From JANWVO01 sp964458495 (GTDB lineage Bacteria; Acidobacteriota; Terriglobia; Bryobacterales; Bryobacteraceae): a stretch of 64,000 nucleotides of DNA. Below are positions 1-7,607 of this stretch, piece by piece (the first letter of the stretch is position 1; every line of letters begins with the position of its first letter). The stretch spans positions 16,294 through 80,293 of the forward strand of contig CAYWJB010000014.1 of NCBI GenBank assembly GCA_964458495.1, written 5' to 3'. The notes under the pieces are model-generated. The model made no database searches and was not told where the DNA came from. It saw only the letters and a list, made by a program, of their open reading frames with translations. The position numbers were made by a program, and so were the translations under genes.

Positions 1-704
1 GCTGCCGAACCGAGCGCCGCCAGCCCGCGCACATCCTGCGGGTCCGCCTGCAATGCCTCCACCTGATCCAGCGCCAGCACTACGGGCGCCGGCGCCGCCA
101 GTGCGATCAGCTCCTTCAGCACGCGCCGTGCCTCATCCTCCGCCTCCTCTTCCTCCTCCGGGTCTGTGTCCGCGATCCCCAGCGCCCGCAGCGCCGCCTC
201 CGGCAGCCGCTCCCCGCGCAGCCAGGCTTCGCACTCGTGCAGGAACTTTCCTTCGCGCCACCGTTCCAGAACGCGCGCCAAGCTGTAGTCGTGCGGCTCG
301 CGCCCGCCCTCCTCCGCCCGGGCCAGCAGCCGGTCCATCTGCGTGCCGCCGTCCGGCAGGCGCCGCAACAGGTTGCGCACGAACTCGCGCCGCATATGCC
401 GCCACATCGTCTGCGGTCCGCATTGCAGGCGGAAGCCCGCAAAGAGCGCCCCTCCCTCCACGCACCCCCGCCGCACGCGGTTCAACAGGTGTGTCTTCCC
501 GCTGCCCGGCTCGCCGAACACCAGAATCCCGCACCCGCCGCCGGAGGTTCGCGCCGCCGTCACCTCCCGGCACACGCGCGACGAAGCCACGGCGTGGATC
601 TCCGGCACATCCACCCAGTCCGCATCCCATGCGTCCCGCGTGATGCCGCTGCGGAACGGGTTCGGGATCCCCCTCAGTTCAATGGCGAGCGGTGATGCTG
701 ACAT
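1..704 (-). CDS. P-loop ATPase, C-terminus beyond window edge
   Basis: This frame is open from ATG at 704 through the left edge, giving 234 residues without a stop. Walker A GEPGSGKT lies at about residues 64-71. A Walker B-like strand VVLALDQ lies at about 208-214, after an acidic stretch of glutamates and aspartates. The layout resembles an AAA/ORC-type ATPase that would power a partner protein, but the C-terminal half is missing, so no family can be assigned. It starts inside the last 26 bases of the upstream gene (679-1743), so the two are probably translationally coupled. The role is unknown. Edge-truncated ATPases next to winged-helix proteins occur in defence and plasmid-type systems, but that is only a suggestion here. 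Confidence 0.75.
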   Translation of the reverse strand, partial: MSASPLAIELRGIPNPFRSGITRDAWDADWVDVPEIHAVASSRVCREVTAARTSGGGCGILVFGEPGSGKTHLLNRVRRGCVEGGALFAGFRLQCGPQTMWRHMRREFVRNLLRRLPDGGTQMDRLLARAEEGGREPHDYSLARVLERWREGKFLHECEAWLRGERLPEAALRALGIADTDPEEEEEAEDEARRVLKELIALAAPAPVVLALDQVEALQADPQDVRGLAALGSA

Positions 705-1743
705 AGTACAGACCCGCGCCGTCGGCCACCAGACTGCGGCGCTCCTCCTCCGTCAAACGCATCGCGTGATCATGCGGCGCCATGTAGACCGTTCCCTGCC
801 GCAGCAACTCCAGCGCCGCACGGTCGAACTCCTCTTTCGTCATTCCCGCCAATGCCGCCCGCTTTCGCAGCAGCGCCACCGGGTTCGGGGGCGGGCTCTC
901 CCGCTCCAGAAGCCGCAACTCCTCAAGCACTGCCTCCGCCCCAGGCTCGGCTCCGCCCGCCAGGAACCGGGCCACGTTCTCGTCCCGGATGCCCAGTCTC
1001 CGCCATTCTTCCCTCAGGCGCTCGATCACCGGGCGGTAGATGTCGAGCAAGGCGGCGCGGCGCTCCGCACGCACACACGCCTCCACGCGCTTGCCCTCGA
1101 TCCTCGTCAAATGCGCCATCACCCGGCCCGAGGCGATCAGCTCCTCGCACGCCTTCTGCCACTCCGCCGCAGTGCGCCCCTTCAGGCGCGCCCTGGCCTC
1201 CCGCAGCCACTGCGCCCGTGGCAACGCGCGTTGCCCCAACGTCTCCAGCAGCACCTCGGCCAGCGCCTCCTCCGGTCCCAGATGCCACCATGCCGGCGCC
1301 TTGCCAGGCCACAGCTTCAAGAGGCCGGCTTGCTGCATCTGAACCAGGCGCCCGCGCAAGGGCGCCGCGTCCAGCTCCTTGGGCCACGCCGTGGCCGCCA
1401 GCTTCTTCTCCGGCACGGGCCCCGGCGCGCCGCGAACCATCTCTGTCACGCGCTGGCCAGCCTCGTCCAGCCATGTCTCAAGAGACGCGCTGCTCCACAG
1501 CGCCGTGCCACGCGCGCCCGGCAAACGGTGCGCCGCTCCGCGCGCCTCCAGCTCCTCAAGCGCCACCATGACCTCCGACAGCTTGGGCGCCGGCTTGCAG
1601 GGCCATTTCTTGCGGATTCCTGCGGCCGTCCACGGCCCCCGGCTCTCAACCAGCACCACCTGCAACGCCTGCGCTTGCGCGGAAGGCGCAGGCGCAGGTC
1701 CGGCGGCGGCGCCGTTCGAAAACAGGGGCGGCGTCTCGCTCAT
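679..1743 (-). CDS. Winged-helix-like protein paired with an ATPase
   Basis: This is a 354-residue protein with no recognised name. After a Pro/Ala-rich N-terminus (about 1-25) it consists of repeated alpha-rich blocks of about 70-80 residues that look like tandem winged-helix units. Examples are a stretch with TAAGIRKKWPCK near 40, one with LRGRLVQMQQAGLLKLW near 130, and a block of charged helices near 170-300. A short C-terminal domain ends in YVSITARH. There is no signal peptide and no membrane segment. Its stop overlaps the start of the ATPase at 704 by 26 bases, so the two form a pair. The winged-helix reading comes from pattern alone; DNA or partner binding is inferred. Confidence 0.7.
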   Translation of the reverse strand: MSETPPLFSNGAAAGPAPAPSAQAQALQVVLVESRGPWTAAGIRKKWPCKPAPKLSEVMVALEELEARGAAHRLPGARGTALWSSASLETWLDEAGQRVTEMVRGAPGPVPEKKLAATAWPKELDAAPLRGRLVQMQQAGLLKLWPGKAPAWWHLGPEEALAEVLLETLGQRALPRAQWLREARARLKGRTAAEWQKACEELIASGRVMAHLTRIEGKRVEACVRAERRAALLDIYRPVIERLREEWRRLGIRDENVARFLAGGAEPGAEAVLEELRLLERESPPPNPVALLRKRAALAGMTKEEFDRAALELLRQGTVYMAPHDHAMRLTEEERRSLVADGAGLYYVSITARH

Positions 1744-1810
1744 CCCTCGGCCTCCTATTCAGAATAATGCGCCTTGCTCCCGGCCACCGGATGAGGAGAG
1801 AGCAAGCGGC

Positions 1811-1816
1811 TATACT
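1811..1816 (+). promoter_or_regulatory. -10-like hexamer TATACT upstream of GHMP kinase
   Basis: TATACT ends 11 bases before the ATG at 1828, so transcription would begin about 4-5 bases before the start codon. No Shine-Dalgarno and no convincing -35 are seen. It is one of a series of such closely spaced hexamers in this window. Confidence 0.45.
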
Positions 1817-1827
1817 TCCAGTTAGCC

Positions 1828-2823
1828 ATGATTCGCACCCGCGCTTACGCCCGCGCCGGCCTCATCGGCAATCCCAGCGACGGCTACTTCGGCAAGACCA
1901 TTTCCCTGATCGTGAGAAATTTCCGGGCCGAAGTCACTCTCTACGAATCCCCCCGCCTGCGCATCGCCGGCGGCCACCGCGACCGCCTGGAATTCGAGGG
2001 CGTCGGCGATTTCCTCGACGACGTCCGCCAGAACGGCTACTACGGCGGCGTCCGCCTCATCAAGGCCGCCATCAAGAAATTCAGCGACTGGTGCCGCCGC
2101 GCGGGCATCCCCATGGACCGCAATTTCACCATCGAATACGATACCGACATCCCCGTCCGCGTCGGCCTGGCCGGCTCCAGCGCCATCGTCACCGCCACCA
2201 TCCGCGCGCTGATGCAGTTCTACGGCGTCGAGGTCCCCAAGCCCGTCCTGCCGAACCTCATCCTTTCGGTGGAACTCGAAGAGCTCAACATCGGCGCCGG
2301 GCTCCAGGACCGCGTCATCCAGGTCTATGAGGGCGTCGTCTTCATGGATTTCGACAAGACCCGCATGGAGCGCGACGGGCACGGCCTCTATGAACCCCTC
2401 GACCCGGCCAACCTGCCTCCGCTGTTCGTCGCCTATCACGACAACCTCGCCGAAGGCACCGAACTCACTCACAACGACCTGCGCAGCCGCTACCAGCGCG
2501 GCGAGCCCGCCGTCATGGACGCCATCCGCCAGTGGGCCGCGTGGGCACAGGAGGCGCGCGACCTCATCGCCTCCGAACGCGGCGCCGAAATCGGACCGCT
2601 GCTCAACGATGCCTTCGACCTGCGCGCCAGGCTCATCCGCATCAGCCCGGGCAACATGGAGCTGGTTCAGCGCGGCCGCGAACTCGGCGCCTGCACGCAG
2701 TTCTGCGGATCTGGCGGCGCCATCATCGGTGTCTACGACGGCGACCCGGAGCGGCTCGAACGCCTCCGCGCCTCCTACGCGCAGATGGGCGCCCAGCTCA
2801 TCGTCCCCCGCATCCTGCCCTGA
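1828..2823 (+). CDS. GHMP-family kinase, glucuronokinase-like
   Basis: This is a 331-residue small-molecule kinase of the GHMP superfamily. The phosphate-binding loop VGLAGSSAIV lies at about residues 112-121, and the C-terminal glycine motif GSGGAI is near 293. The N-terminal RAYARAGLIGNPSDGY region and the GLQDR segment near 157 match glucuronokinase-type members better than galactokinase or mevalonate kinase. The expected reaction is ATP-dependent C1 phosphorylation of a uronic acid or related sugar. A GalU-type nucleotidyltransferase follows 18 bases later, which would turn the sugar 1-phosphate into a UDP-sugar. GHMP kinase membership is clear; the glucuronate substrate is inferred from motif resemblance and the neighbour. 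Confidence 0.85.
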   Translation: MIRTRAYARAGLIGNPSDGYFGKTISLIVRNFRAEVTLYESPRLRIAGGHRDRLEFEGVGDFLDDVRQNGYYGGVRLIKAAIKKFSDWCRRAGIPMDRNFTIEYDTDIPVRVGLAGSSAIVTATIRALMQFYGVEVPKPVLPNLILSVELEELNIGAGLQDRVIQVYEGVVFMDFDKTRMERDGHGLYEPLDPANLPPLFVAYHDNLAEGTELTHNDLRSRYQRGEPAVMDAIRQWAAWAQEARDLIASERGAEIGPLLNDAFDLRARLIRISPGNMELVQRGRELGACTQFCGSGGAIIGVYDGDPERLERLRASYAQMGAQLIVPRILP

Positions 2824-2841
2824 CGCCTGAAGGTGATCCCC

Positions 2842-3741
2842 ATGCAAGTCCGCAAAGCCGTCATCCCCGCCGCCGGCATGGGCACGCGCTTCCTGCCGGC
2901 CACCAAGAGCATGCCCAAGGAGATGCTGCCCATCGTCGACAAGCCCGTCCTCCAGTTCGTGCTCGAGGAAGCCGCCGAAAGCGGCATCGAGGACGTGCTC
3001 ATCATCACCGGCCGCGGCAAACAGGCCATCGAGAACCACTTCGACTACAATCCCGACCTCGAGTATTTCCTCCGCAACTCCGGAAAGGCGGACCTCGCAG
3101 ACCGCGTCCGCGACATCGGCGAGACCGTCCGCATCCATTACATCCGCCAGAAGGAGCAGCTCGGCCTCGGCGACGCCATCCGCCTCGCCCGCCACCACGT
3201 CGGGCTCGAACCCTTCGCCGTTCTGCTCGGCGATACCATCATTGATCCGCCCGAGGGCCAGAAGCCCGGTCTGCGCCAGTTGCTCGACGCCTTCGAGCAG
3301 GTGCGCTCGAGCATCGTTGCTGTCCACCGCGTCCCCCCGGAGCGCGTCTCCCTGTATGGCATCGTCGACGGCGAGCCGGAACCCTTCGATCCCAACCTCC
3401 TCCGTCTGCGCCGCCTCGTCGAGAAGCCCGGGCGCGACGATGCGCCCTCCAACCTCGCCATTGCCGGCCGCTATGTCTTCACCCCGGAGATCTTCGACAC
3501 CCTCGAGTGCACCCCGCGCGGCGTCGGCGGTGAGATCCAGTTGACCGACGCCATGAACCAGCTCGCCGGCGAGGAGCCGGTTTTCGCTTTGGCCTGGCAG
3601 GCCCGCCGCTTCGACATCGGCAACCGCCTGGAATACGCCAAGTGCTTCGTGGAGTTCGCCTTGCGCCGGCCCGATACCGGGGGCGAACTCCGCGCCCACC
3701 TCCTGCGCCTCCTCTCGGACGCCTCCGGCCCGCTGCTATAA
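2842..3741 (+). CDS. galU: UTP--glucose-1-phosphate uridylyltransferase
   Basis: This 299-residue cytoplasmic nucleotidyltransferase makes UDP-glucose from UTP and glucose 1-phosphate. The N-terminal nucleotide-binding signature PAAGMGTRFLPATK is complete, followed by the typical KEMLPIVDKPVLQF segment. The GDTII and VEKPG motifs follow in the normal order, and the length fits the family. I chose ATG 2842 because AAGGTG lies 6-7 bases upstream; a GTG at 2833 in the same frame would overlap that site. It is next to the GHMP kinase, so it may also use a uronic acid 1-phosphate. GalU-type activity is well supported; wider substrate range is inference. Confidence 0.93.
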   Translation: MQVRKAVIPAAGMGTRFLPATKSMPKEMLPIVDKPVLQFVLEEAAESGIEDVLIITGRGKQAIENHFDYNPDLEYFLRNSGKADLADRVRDIGETVRIHYIRQKEQLGLGDAIRLARHHVGLEPFAVLLGDTIIDPPEGQKPGLRQLLDAFEQVRSSIVAVHRVPPERVSLYGIVDGEPEPFDPNLLRLRRLVEKPGRDDAPSNLAIAGRYVFTPEIFDTLECTPRGVGGEIQLTDAMNQLAGEEPVFALAWQARRFDIGNRLEYAKCFVEFALRRPDTGGELRAHLLRLLSDASGPLL

Positions 3742-3766
3742 TGGAAAAGTCCGCTCTCAGAGCGGA
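3737..3766 (+). promoter_or_regulatory. TATAAT -10 and leader hairpin before ffh
   Basis: A perfect TATAAT at 3737-3742 overlaps the galU stop codon. A 7-bp hairpin follows at 3750-3766 (TCCGCTC, loop TCA, GAGCGGA), starting about where transcription would begin. The predicted ffh leader would be about 140 bases long. No -35 is convincing. The hairpin has no T tract, so it does not look like an intrinsic terminator. Confidence 0.45.
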
Positions 3767-3888
3767 AGTGTGCCGGTTCCTGCGTTTGCGCGCGTGTCCA
3801 CCGGGCTCGCGCGGCCTCATACCCCTGACCGATTTGGCATCCTCGGGGCGTTCGGGAGCGCAGGCGCGTGTGTGCGGCGGTTGAACCG

Positions 3889-5241
3889 ATGTTCGATACC
3901 CTGAGCGACAAGCTCCAGCGGGTTTTCAAGAACCTGCGGGGCGAAGGCAAGCTGACGGCCGAGAACATGGAGGCGGCCCTCAAGGAGATCCGTGTGGCTC
4001 TCCTCGAGGCCGACGTCCATTTCAAAGTCGTCAAGGCTTTCATCGAGGCCGTCCGCGCCAAGGCCATGGGGCAGGAGGTGCTCGCCGCCCTCAGCCCCGC
4101 CCAGCAGGTGATCAAGATCGTCCGCGACGAGCTGGTCCACATCCTCGGCTCGCACGCCTCGCGGATCCGTACCGCCAACCAGCCGCCCACCCTCCTGATG
4201 ATCGTCGGCCTCCAGGGCTCCGGCAAGACCACCACCACCGCCAAGCTGGCCCGCCACCTGGGAAAGAACGGCCACCGGCCGCTGATGGTCTCCGTCGACG
4301 TCTACCGCCCCGCCGCCCGCGAGCAGCTCGCCGTGCTCGCCCGCAGCCTCGCCCTGCCGGTCTATGAGGGCAATGCGGGAGAAAAGCCTCTCGACCTGGC
4401 CAGGGGCGCGAAGCGCGAGGCCGAAATCACGGGGCGCGATCTTGTCCTGATCGACACCGCCGGACGGCTCCACATCGACGAGGAGTTGATGGTCGAGCTC
4501 GAGGAGCTCAAGAGCGCCCTCCACCCCGCCGAGATCCTCTTCGTCGCCGACGCCATGACCGGCCAGGACGCCGTCCGCAGCGCCGAAGAGTTTCACAAGC
4601 GGCTCGGCATCACCGGCGTCATTCTCACCAAGATGGATGGCGACGCCCGCGGCGGCGCGGCCCTCTCCATCCGCCACATCACCGGCCAGCCGCTCAAGTT
4701 CGTCGGCACCGGCGAAAAGCCGGACGCTCTCGAGCCCTTCCACCCGGACCGCATCGCCAACCGCATCCTCGGCATGGGAGACGTGCTCAGTTTCATCGAA
4801 AAGGTGGAGCAGGCCGTCGACCAGAAACAGGCCGAGAAGATGCAGCGCAAGCTGCTCGAGGACGATTTCACACTCGAGGATTTCCGCGACCAGCTCAAGC
4901 AGCTCCGCAAGCTCGGCTCGCTGGAGTCCATCCTCGGCATGATGCCCCGGATCGGCCCGCTCAAAGAGCTCAAGAACGCCAGGGTCGACGAGAAAGAGTT
5001 CACCCGCATCGTGGCAATCATCGATTCGATGACGCCCGCCGAGCGGGCCAATCACATGCTGATCAACGGCAGCCGCCGCCGCCGCATCGCGCGCGGCAGC
5101 GGCACCTCCGTCCAGGATGTGAACAATTTGCTGAAACAGTATTCGCAGGCGCGGAAAATGATGAAATCCATGTCCGGCAGCCTGCTCGGGAAGAAGTCGG
5201 GAAAGTTCAAGCTGCCGTTCCCCAACCCGTTCGGTATGTGA
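3889..5241 (+). CDS. ffh: Signal recognition particle protein Ffh
   Basis: This 450-residue GTPase binds SRP RNA and signal sequences and delivers ribosomes to the membrane through FtsY. The N domain (about 1-90) is followed by the G domain, with GLQGSGKTTTTAKLA from residue 107 and an LIDTAGR motif near 190. The methionine-rich M domain runs from about 300 to the end and includes the GSGTSVQDVN segment. I start it at ATG 3889 (MFDTLSDKLQ), the family's usual N-terminus, not at an upstream GTG at 3868. It heads the conserved order ffh-rpsP-khpA-rimM-trmD-rplS-rnhB. Confidence 0.97.
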   Translation: MFDTLSDKLQRVFKNLRGEGKLTAENMEAALKEIRVALLEADVHFKVVKAFIEAVRAKAMGQEVLAALSPAQQVIKIVRDELVHILGSHASRIRTANQPPTLLMIVGLQGSGKTTTTAKLARHLGKNGHRPLMVSVDVYRPAAREQLAVLARSLALPVYEGNAGEKPLDLARGAKREAEITGRDLVLIDTAGRLHIDEELMVELEELKSALHPAEILFVADAMTGQDAVRSAEEFHKRLGITGVILTKMDGDARGGAALSIRHITGQPLKFVGTGEKPDALEPFHPDRIANRILGMGDVLSFIEKVEQAVDQKQAEKMQRKLLEDDFTLEDFRDQLKQLRKLGSLESILGMMPRIGPLKELKNARVDEKEFTRIVAIIDSMTPAERANHMLINGSRRRRIARGSGTSVQDVNNLLKQYSQARKMMKSMSGSLLGKKSGKFKLPFPNPFGM

Positions 5242-5281
5242 GGGCGGGCGGCGCAAGGATTCTTCAGGAGAAGGAAAGACC

Positions 5282-5542
5282 ATGTTGATGATCCGCCTGG
5301 CGCGTTTCGGCGCCAAAAAGAAACCCACCTACCGCGTGGTGGTCATCGAGAAGCAGCGCGCGCGGGACTCCAGGTCCATCGAGGTCGTCGGCCATTACAA
5401 CCCGGTCGCCGATCCGGCTGTCGTCGAACTCAAGCACGACCGCATCGAGCACTGGGTCCGCAACGGCGCGCAGCTTTCCGAAACCGTCGCCCGGCTGCTC
5501 AAGCAGAATCCCGCTCCGGCTGCGGAACAGCCCGTCGCCTGA
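5282..5542 (+). CDS. rpsP: 30S ribosomal protein S16
   Basis: This is an 86-residue S16, starting MLMIRLARFGAKKKPTYRVV. The conserved segments RDSRSIEVVGHYNP and DRIEHWVRNGAQ are present, and the C-terminus is short and alanine-rich. A strong AGGAGAAGG Shine-Dalgarno lies just upstream. A second ATG at 5288 is possible, but the first is better spaced. It lies 40 bases after ffh, and the ffh-rpsP order is widely conserved. Confidence 0.97.
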   Translation: MLMIRLARFGAKKKPTYRVVVIEKQRARDSRSIEVVGHYNPVADPAVVELKHDRIEHWVRNGAQLSETVARLLKQNPAPAAEQPVA

Positions 5543-5590
5543 GCCTCCCCCTCCCTGCGCGGATGGCTGTTCGTCCACGGCCGTTCGTGC

Positions 5591-5596
5591 TAGGAT
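5591..5596 (+). promoter_or_regulatory. -10-like hexamer TAGGAT upstream of khpA
   Basis: TAGGAT follows CGTGC in the rpsP-khpA gap. An AAAGAGGT Shine-Dalgarno sits between it and ATG 5620, so an internal promoter with a normal short leader is plausible. No -35 was found. Confidence 0.35.
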
Positions 5597-5619
5597 CGAG
5601 GCAGAAAGAGGTCCTCGCG

Positions 5620-5859
5620 ATGGCTGGCATCAAAGAGTTGGTCGAGGAAATTGCGAAAGCTCTGGTGGATATCCCGGAAGAGGTGCACGTTCGCGAGGTG
5701 CAGGGCGAGCAGGTGACCGTGCTCGAATTGCGCGTGGCCCCGAGCGATCTCGGCAAGGTGATCGGCAAGCAGGGCCGCACCGCGCGTTCGATCCGCACCT
5801 TGCTGGGCGCCGCCGGAATGAAATTGAACCGGCGCTTTACGCTGGAAATTCTGGAATAA
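5620..5859 (+). CDS. khpA: KH-domain RNA-binding protein
   Basis: This 79-residue single KH-domain protein is the usual rpsP neighbour (KhpA, formerly YlqC). The GXXG-type loop IGKQGRTARSIRTLL lies near residues 48-62, and the EVQGEQVTVLELRVAP strand precedes it. It binds RNA and in other bacteria acts with KhpB on cell division and small RNAs. ATG 5620 is chosen because AAAGAGGT precedes it at the right distance. An ATG at 5563 would add a non-conserved extension. It ends directly before rimM. Confidence 0.93.
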   Translation: MAGIKELVEEIAKALVDIPEEVHVREVQGEQVTVLELRVAPSDLGKVIGKQGRTARSIRTLLGAAGMKLNRRFTLEILE

Positions 5860-6558
5860 ATGCCGGACGAGCTCGCCTGCGGGGCCGGCTGGATTTTGAT
5901 TGCCCGGCTGGGAAAATGCCGGGGGCTCAGGGGCGAGATTTTCGGCGATGTCTGGAATCCGCCCGAAAGCTACCGCTGGCTGAAACGGGCCTGGATCCGG
6001 AATCCCGAAGGAGAATTCCTTTTTCAGGGCAGCCCTCTGGAAGTCCGTGAGGCGCGCCCCTGCCGCGGCCGCCTCGTCCTCCGCTTCGCGGGCATCGATT
6101 CGCCGGAGGCGGCCAGGGCGCTGACTGGCTGTGAGGCGGTGGTTCCGCGGGCGGAACTGCCGCCGCTGCCCGGCGGCGAGTACTATCTGTCGGACCTGCT
6201 CGGCTGCGCGGTCATCCACCGCAGCACCGGCGCCCTCGCGGGCACGGTCTCGGGCTGGCAGGATTTCGGCGGCGCTCTTTTGCTGGAAATGACGCCCGCC
6301 GGCGGCGCCGGCGGCGATCCGGTCTGGATCCCCTTCACGCGGGCCATCTGCGTGGAAATCCGGCCCGAAGAGGGCCGGCTGGTGATCGATCCGCCGGAGG
6401 GTTTGCTGGAATTGAACCGTTCCGAACAGGCTGGAAACGAGCCCGACGATGATCTTTCACGTGCTGACAATATTCCCGGAATTCTTCCGCGGCCCGTTCG
6501 AGCACGGCGTCGTCGCCCGCGCCATCGCCGCGGGCCGGCTCGGCATCCGCGTCCATAA
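5860..6558 (+). CDS. rimM: Ribosome maturation factor RimM with long tail
   Basis: RimM helps assemble the 30S head and binds S19. The N-terminal beta-barrel (about 10-90, WILIARLGKCRGLRGEI) and the C-terminal PRC barrel (about 105-185, with GEYYLSDLLGCAV and IDPPEGLLEL) are both present. The family normally ends near residue 185-190. Here the frame stays open to 232, through an arginine/proline-rich tail that overlaps trmD by 110 bases in another frame. Either this is a real overlapping tail or a base error has removed the normal stop. Identity is secure; the C-terminus is not. Confidence 0.9.
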   Translation: MPDELACGAGWILIARLGKCRGLRGEIFGDVWNPPESYRWLKRAWIRNPEGEFLFQGSPLEVREARPCRGRLVLRFAGIDSPEAARALTGCEAVVPRAELPPLPGGEYYLSDLLGCAVIHRSTGALAGTVSGWQDFGGALLLEMTPAGGAGGDPVWIPFTRAICVEIRPEEGRLVIDPPEGLLELNRSEQAGNEPDDDLSRADNIPGILPRPVRARRRRPRHRRGPARHPRP

Positions 6559-7228
6559 CCTGCGCGACTGGACCCGCGACTTCCACCGCACCGTCGATGA
6601 CCGTCCCTTCGGCGGCGGCGCCGGCATGGTGCTCAAGCCGGAACCCCTGTTTGACGCCGTCGAGTCCATCCTCCCCGCGCGCGACTCCGCCCGCCACCGC
6701 GTCGTCCTGCTCTCGGCGCAGGGCCGCCTGTTCACCCAGCCCGATGCGCAGCGGCTGGCCGCCTTCGACGAGGTCGTCCTCATCTGCGGCCGCTATGAGG
6801 GCGTCGACGAACGCGTCAGCCTGCATCTGGCCGACGAGGAGCTCTCCATTGGCAACTACGTCCTGAGCGGCGGAGAACTGGCCGCCGCCGTCGTCATCGA
6901 CGCCACCGCGCGCCTCCTGCCCGGCGTGCTGGGCAACGAGGAATCCTCCGAATGGGAGTCCTTCTCCTCCCCGGATCCGGACCGCCCGCTCGGCATTCTC
7001 GACTGCCCCCATTACACGCGCCCCGCCGAGTTCCGCGGCTGGCGCGTCCCCGATGTCCTGCTCGGCGGTAACCACGCCGAGATCCGAAAATGGCGCCGCC
7101 AGGCCGCCGAAGAGAAAACCCGGCGAATGCGCCCGGACCTGCTCGCGCCGCAGGGCTCCCCGGCCCCGGCCGGCGGGTCCGGCAGCCAGACGCCCCAATG
7201 TGACACCATAGAAAGAAGCGAACACTGA
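6449..7228 (+). CDS. trmD: tRNA (guanine-37-N1)-methyltransferase
   Basis: This 259-residue SPOUT methyltransferase adds the N1-methyl group to G37 of tRNAs read next to the anticodon and prevents +1 frameshifting. MIFHVLTIFPEFF is the standard start. GGGAGMVLKPEPLF, the knot segment ICGRYEGVDERV and SIGNYVLSGGE follow in order. The end is a short charged and glycine-rich tail. Its start lies inside rimM, and rplS follows after 12 bases. Confidence 0.97.
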   Translation: MIFHVLTIFPEFFRGPFEHGVVARAIAAGRLGIRVHNLRDWTRDFHRTVDDRPFGGGAGMVLKPEPLFDAVESILPARDSARHRVVLLSAQGRLFTQPDAQRLAAFDEVVLICGRYEGVDERVSLHLADEELSIGNYVLSGGELAAAVVIDATARLLPGVLGNEESSEWESFSSPDPDRPLGILDCPHYTRPAEFRGWRVPDVLLGGNHAEIRKWRRQAAEEKTRRMRPDLLAPQGSPAPAGGSGSQTPQCDTIERSEH

Positions 7229-7240
7229 GGAATCCGTCCC

Positions 7241-7591
7241 ATGATCAGCCCGTACCTGAGCAAAGTGATCAACAAGCGCAAGCGGACCGATCTGCCCGAG
7301 ATCCGCATCGGCGACACCGTGCGCGTCCACGTCAAGATCAAGGAAGGCGACAAGGAACGCCTCCAGGCCTTTGAAGGCACTGTCATCGCCCGCAAGAACA
7401 GCGGGCTCGGCGAAACCGTCACGGTTCGCAAGATCAGCTTCGGCCAGGGCGTGGAGCGCATCTTCCCCATCCACGCGCCCGTCATCGACCACATCGACGT
7501 CGTACGCAGCGGCCGCGTCCGCCGCGCCAAGCTCTACTATCTCCGCAACCTCCGCGGCAAGGCCGCACGCCTGCGCGAGCGCGAACAGTAA
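7241..7591 (+). CDS. rplS: 50S ribosomal protein L19
   Basis: This is a 116-residue L19. The conserved segments GDTVRVHVKIKEGDKERLQ, FEGTVIARKN and the C-terminal RAKLYYLRNLRGKAAR are all present. It follows trmD as in many bacteria and precedes rnhB by 16 bases. The trmD-rplS pair is one of the most conserved ribosomal neighbourhoods. Confidence 0.97.
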   Translation: MISPYLSKVINKRKRTDLPEIRIGDTVRVHVKIKEGDKERLQAFEGTVIARKNSGLGETVTVRKISFGQGVERIFPIHAPVIDHIDVVRSGRVRRAKLYYLRNLRGKAARLREREQ

Positions 7592-7607
7592 GCCGGGAAG
7601 CGCCGCC

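Noticed and set aside
1822..3699. A 625-codon open frame on the minus strand over the kinase and galU
   Set aside because: It is an antisense shadow of two clear genes with strong motifs; its own protein is low in complexity and has no start signals. Many long antisense frames in this GC-rich window were left out for the same reason.
3742..3888. 4.5S/SRP RNA gene in the ffh leader
   Set aside because: The conserved GGAAGCAGC-type loop of SRP RNA is absent; only a short hairpin is seen.
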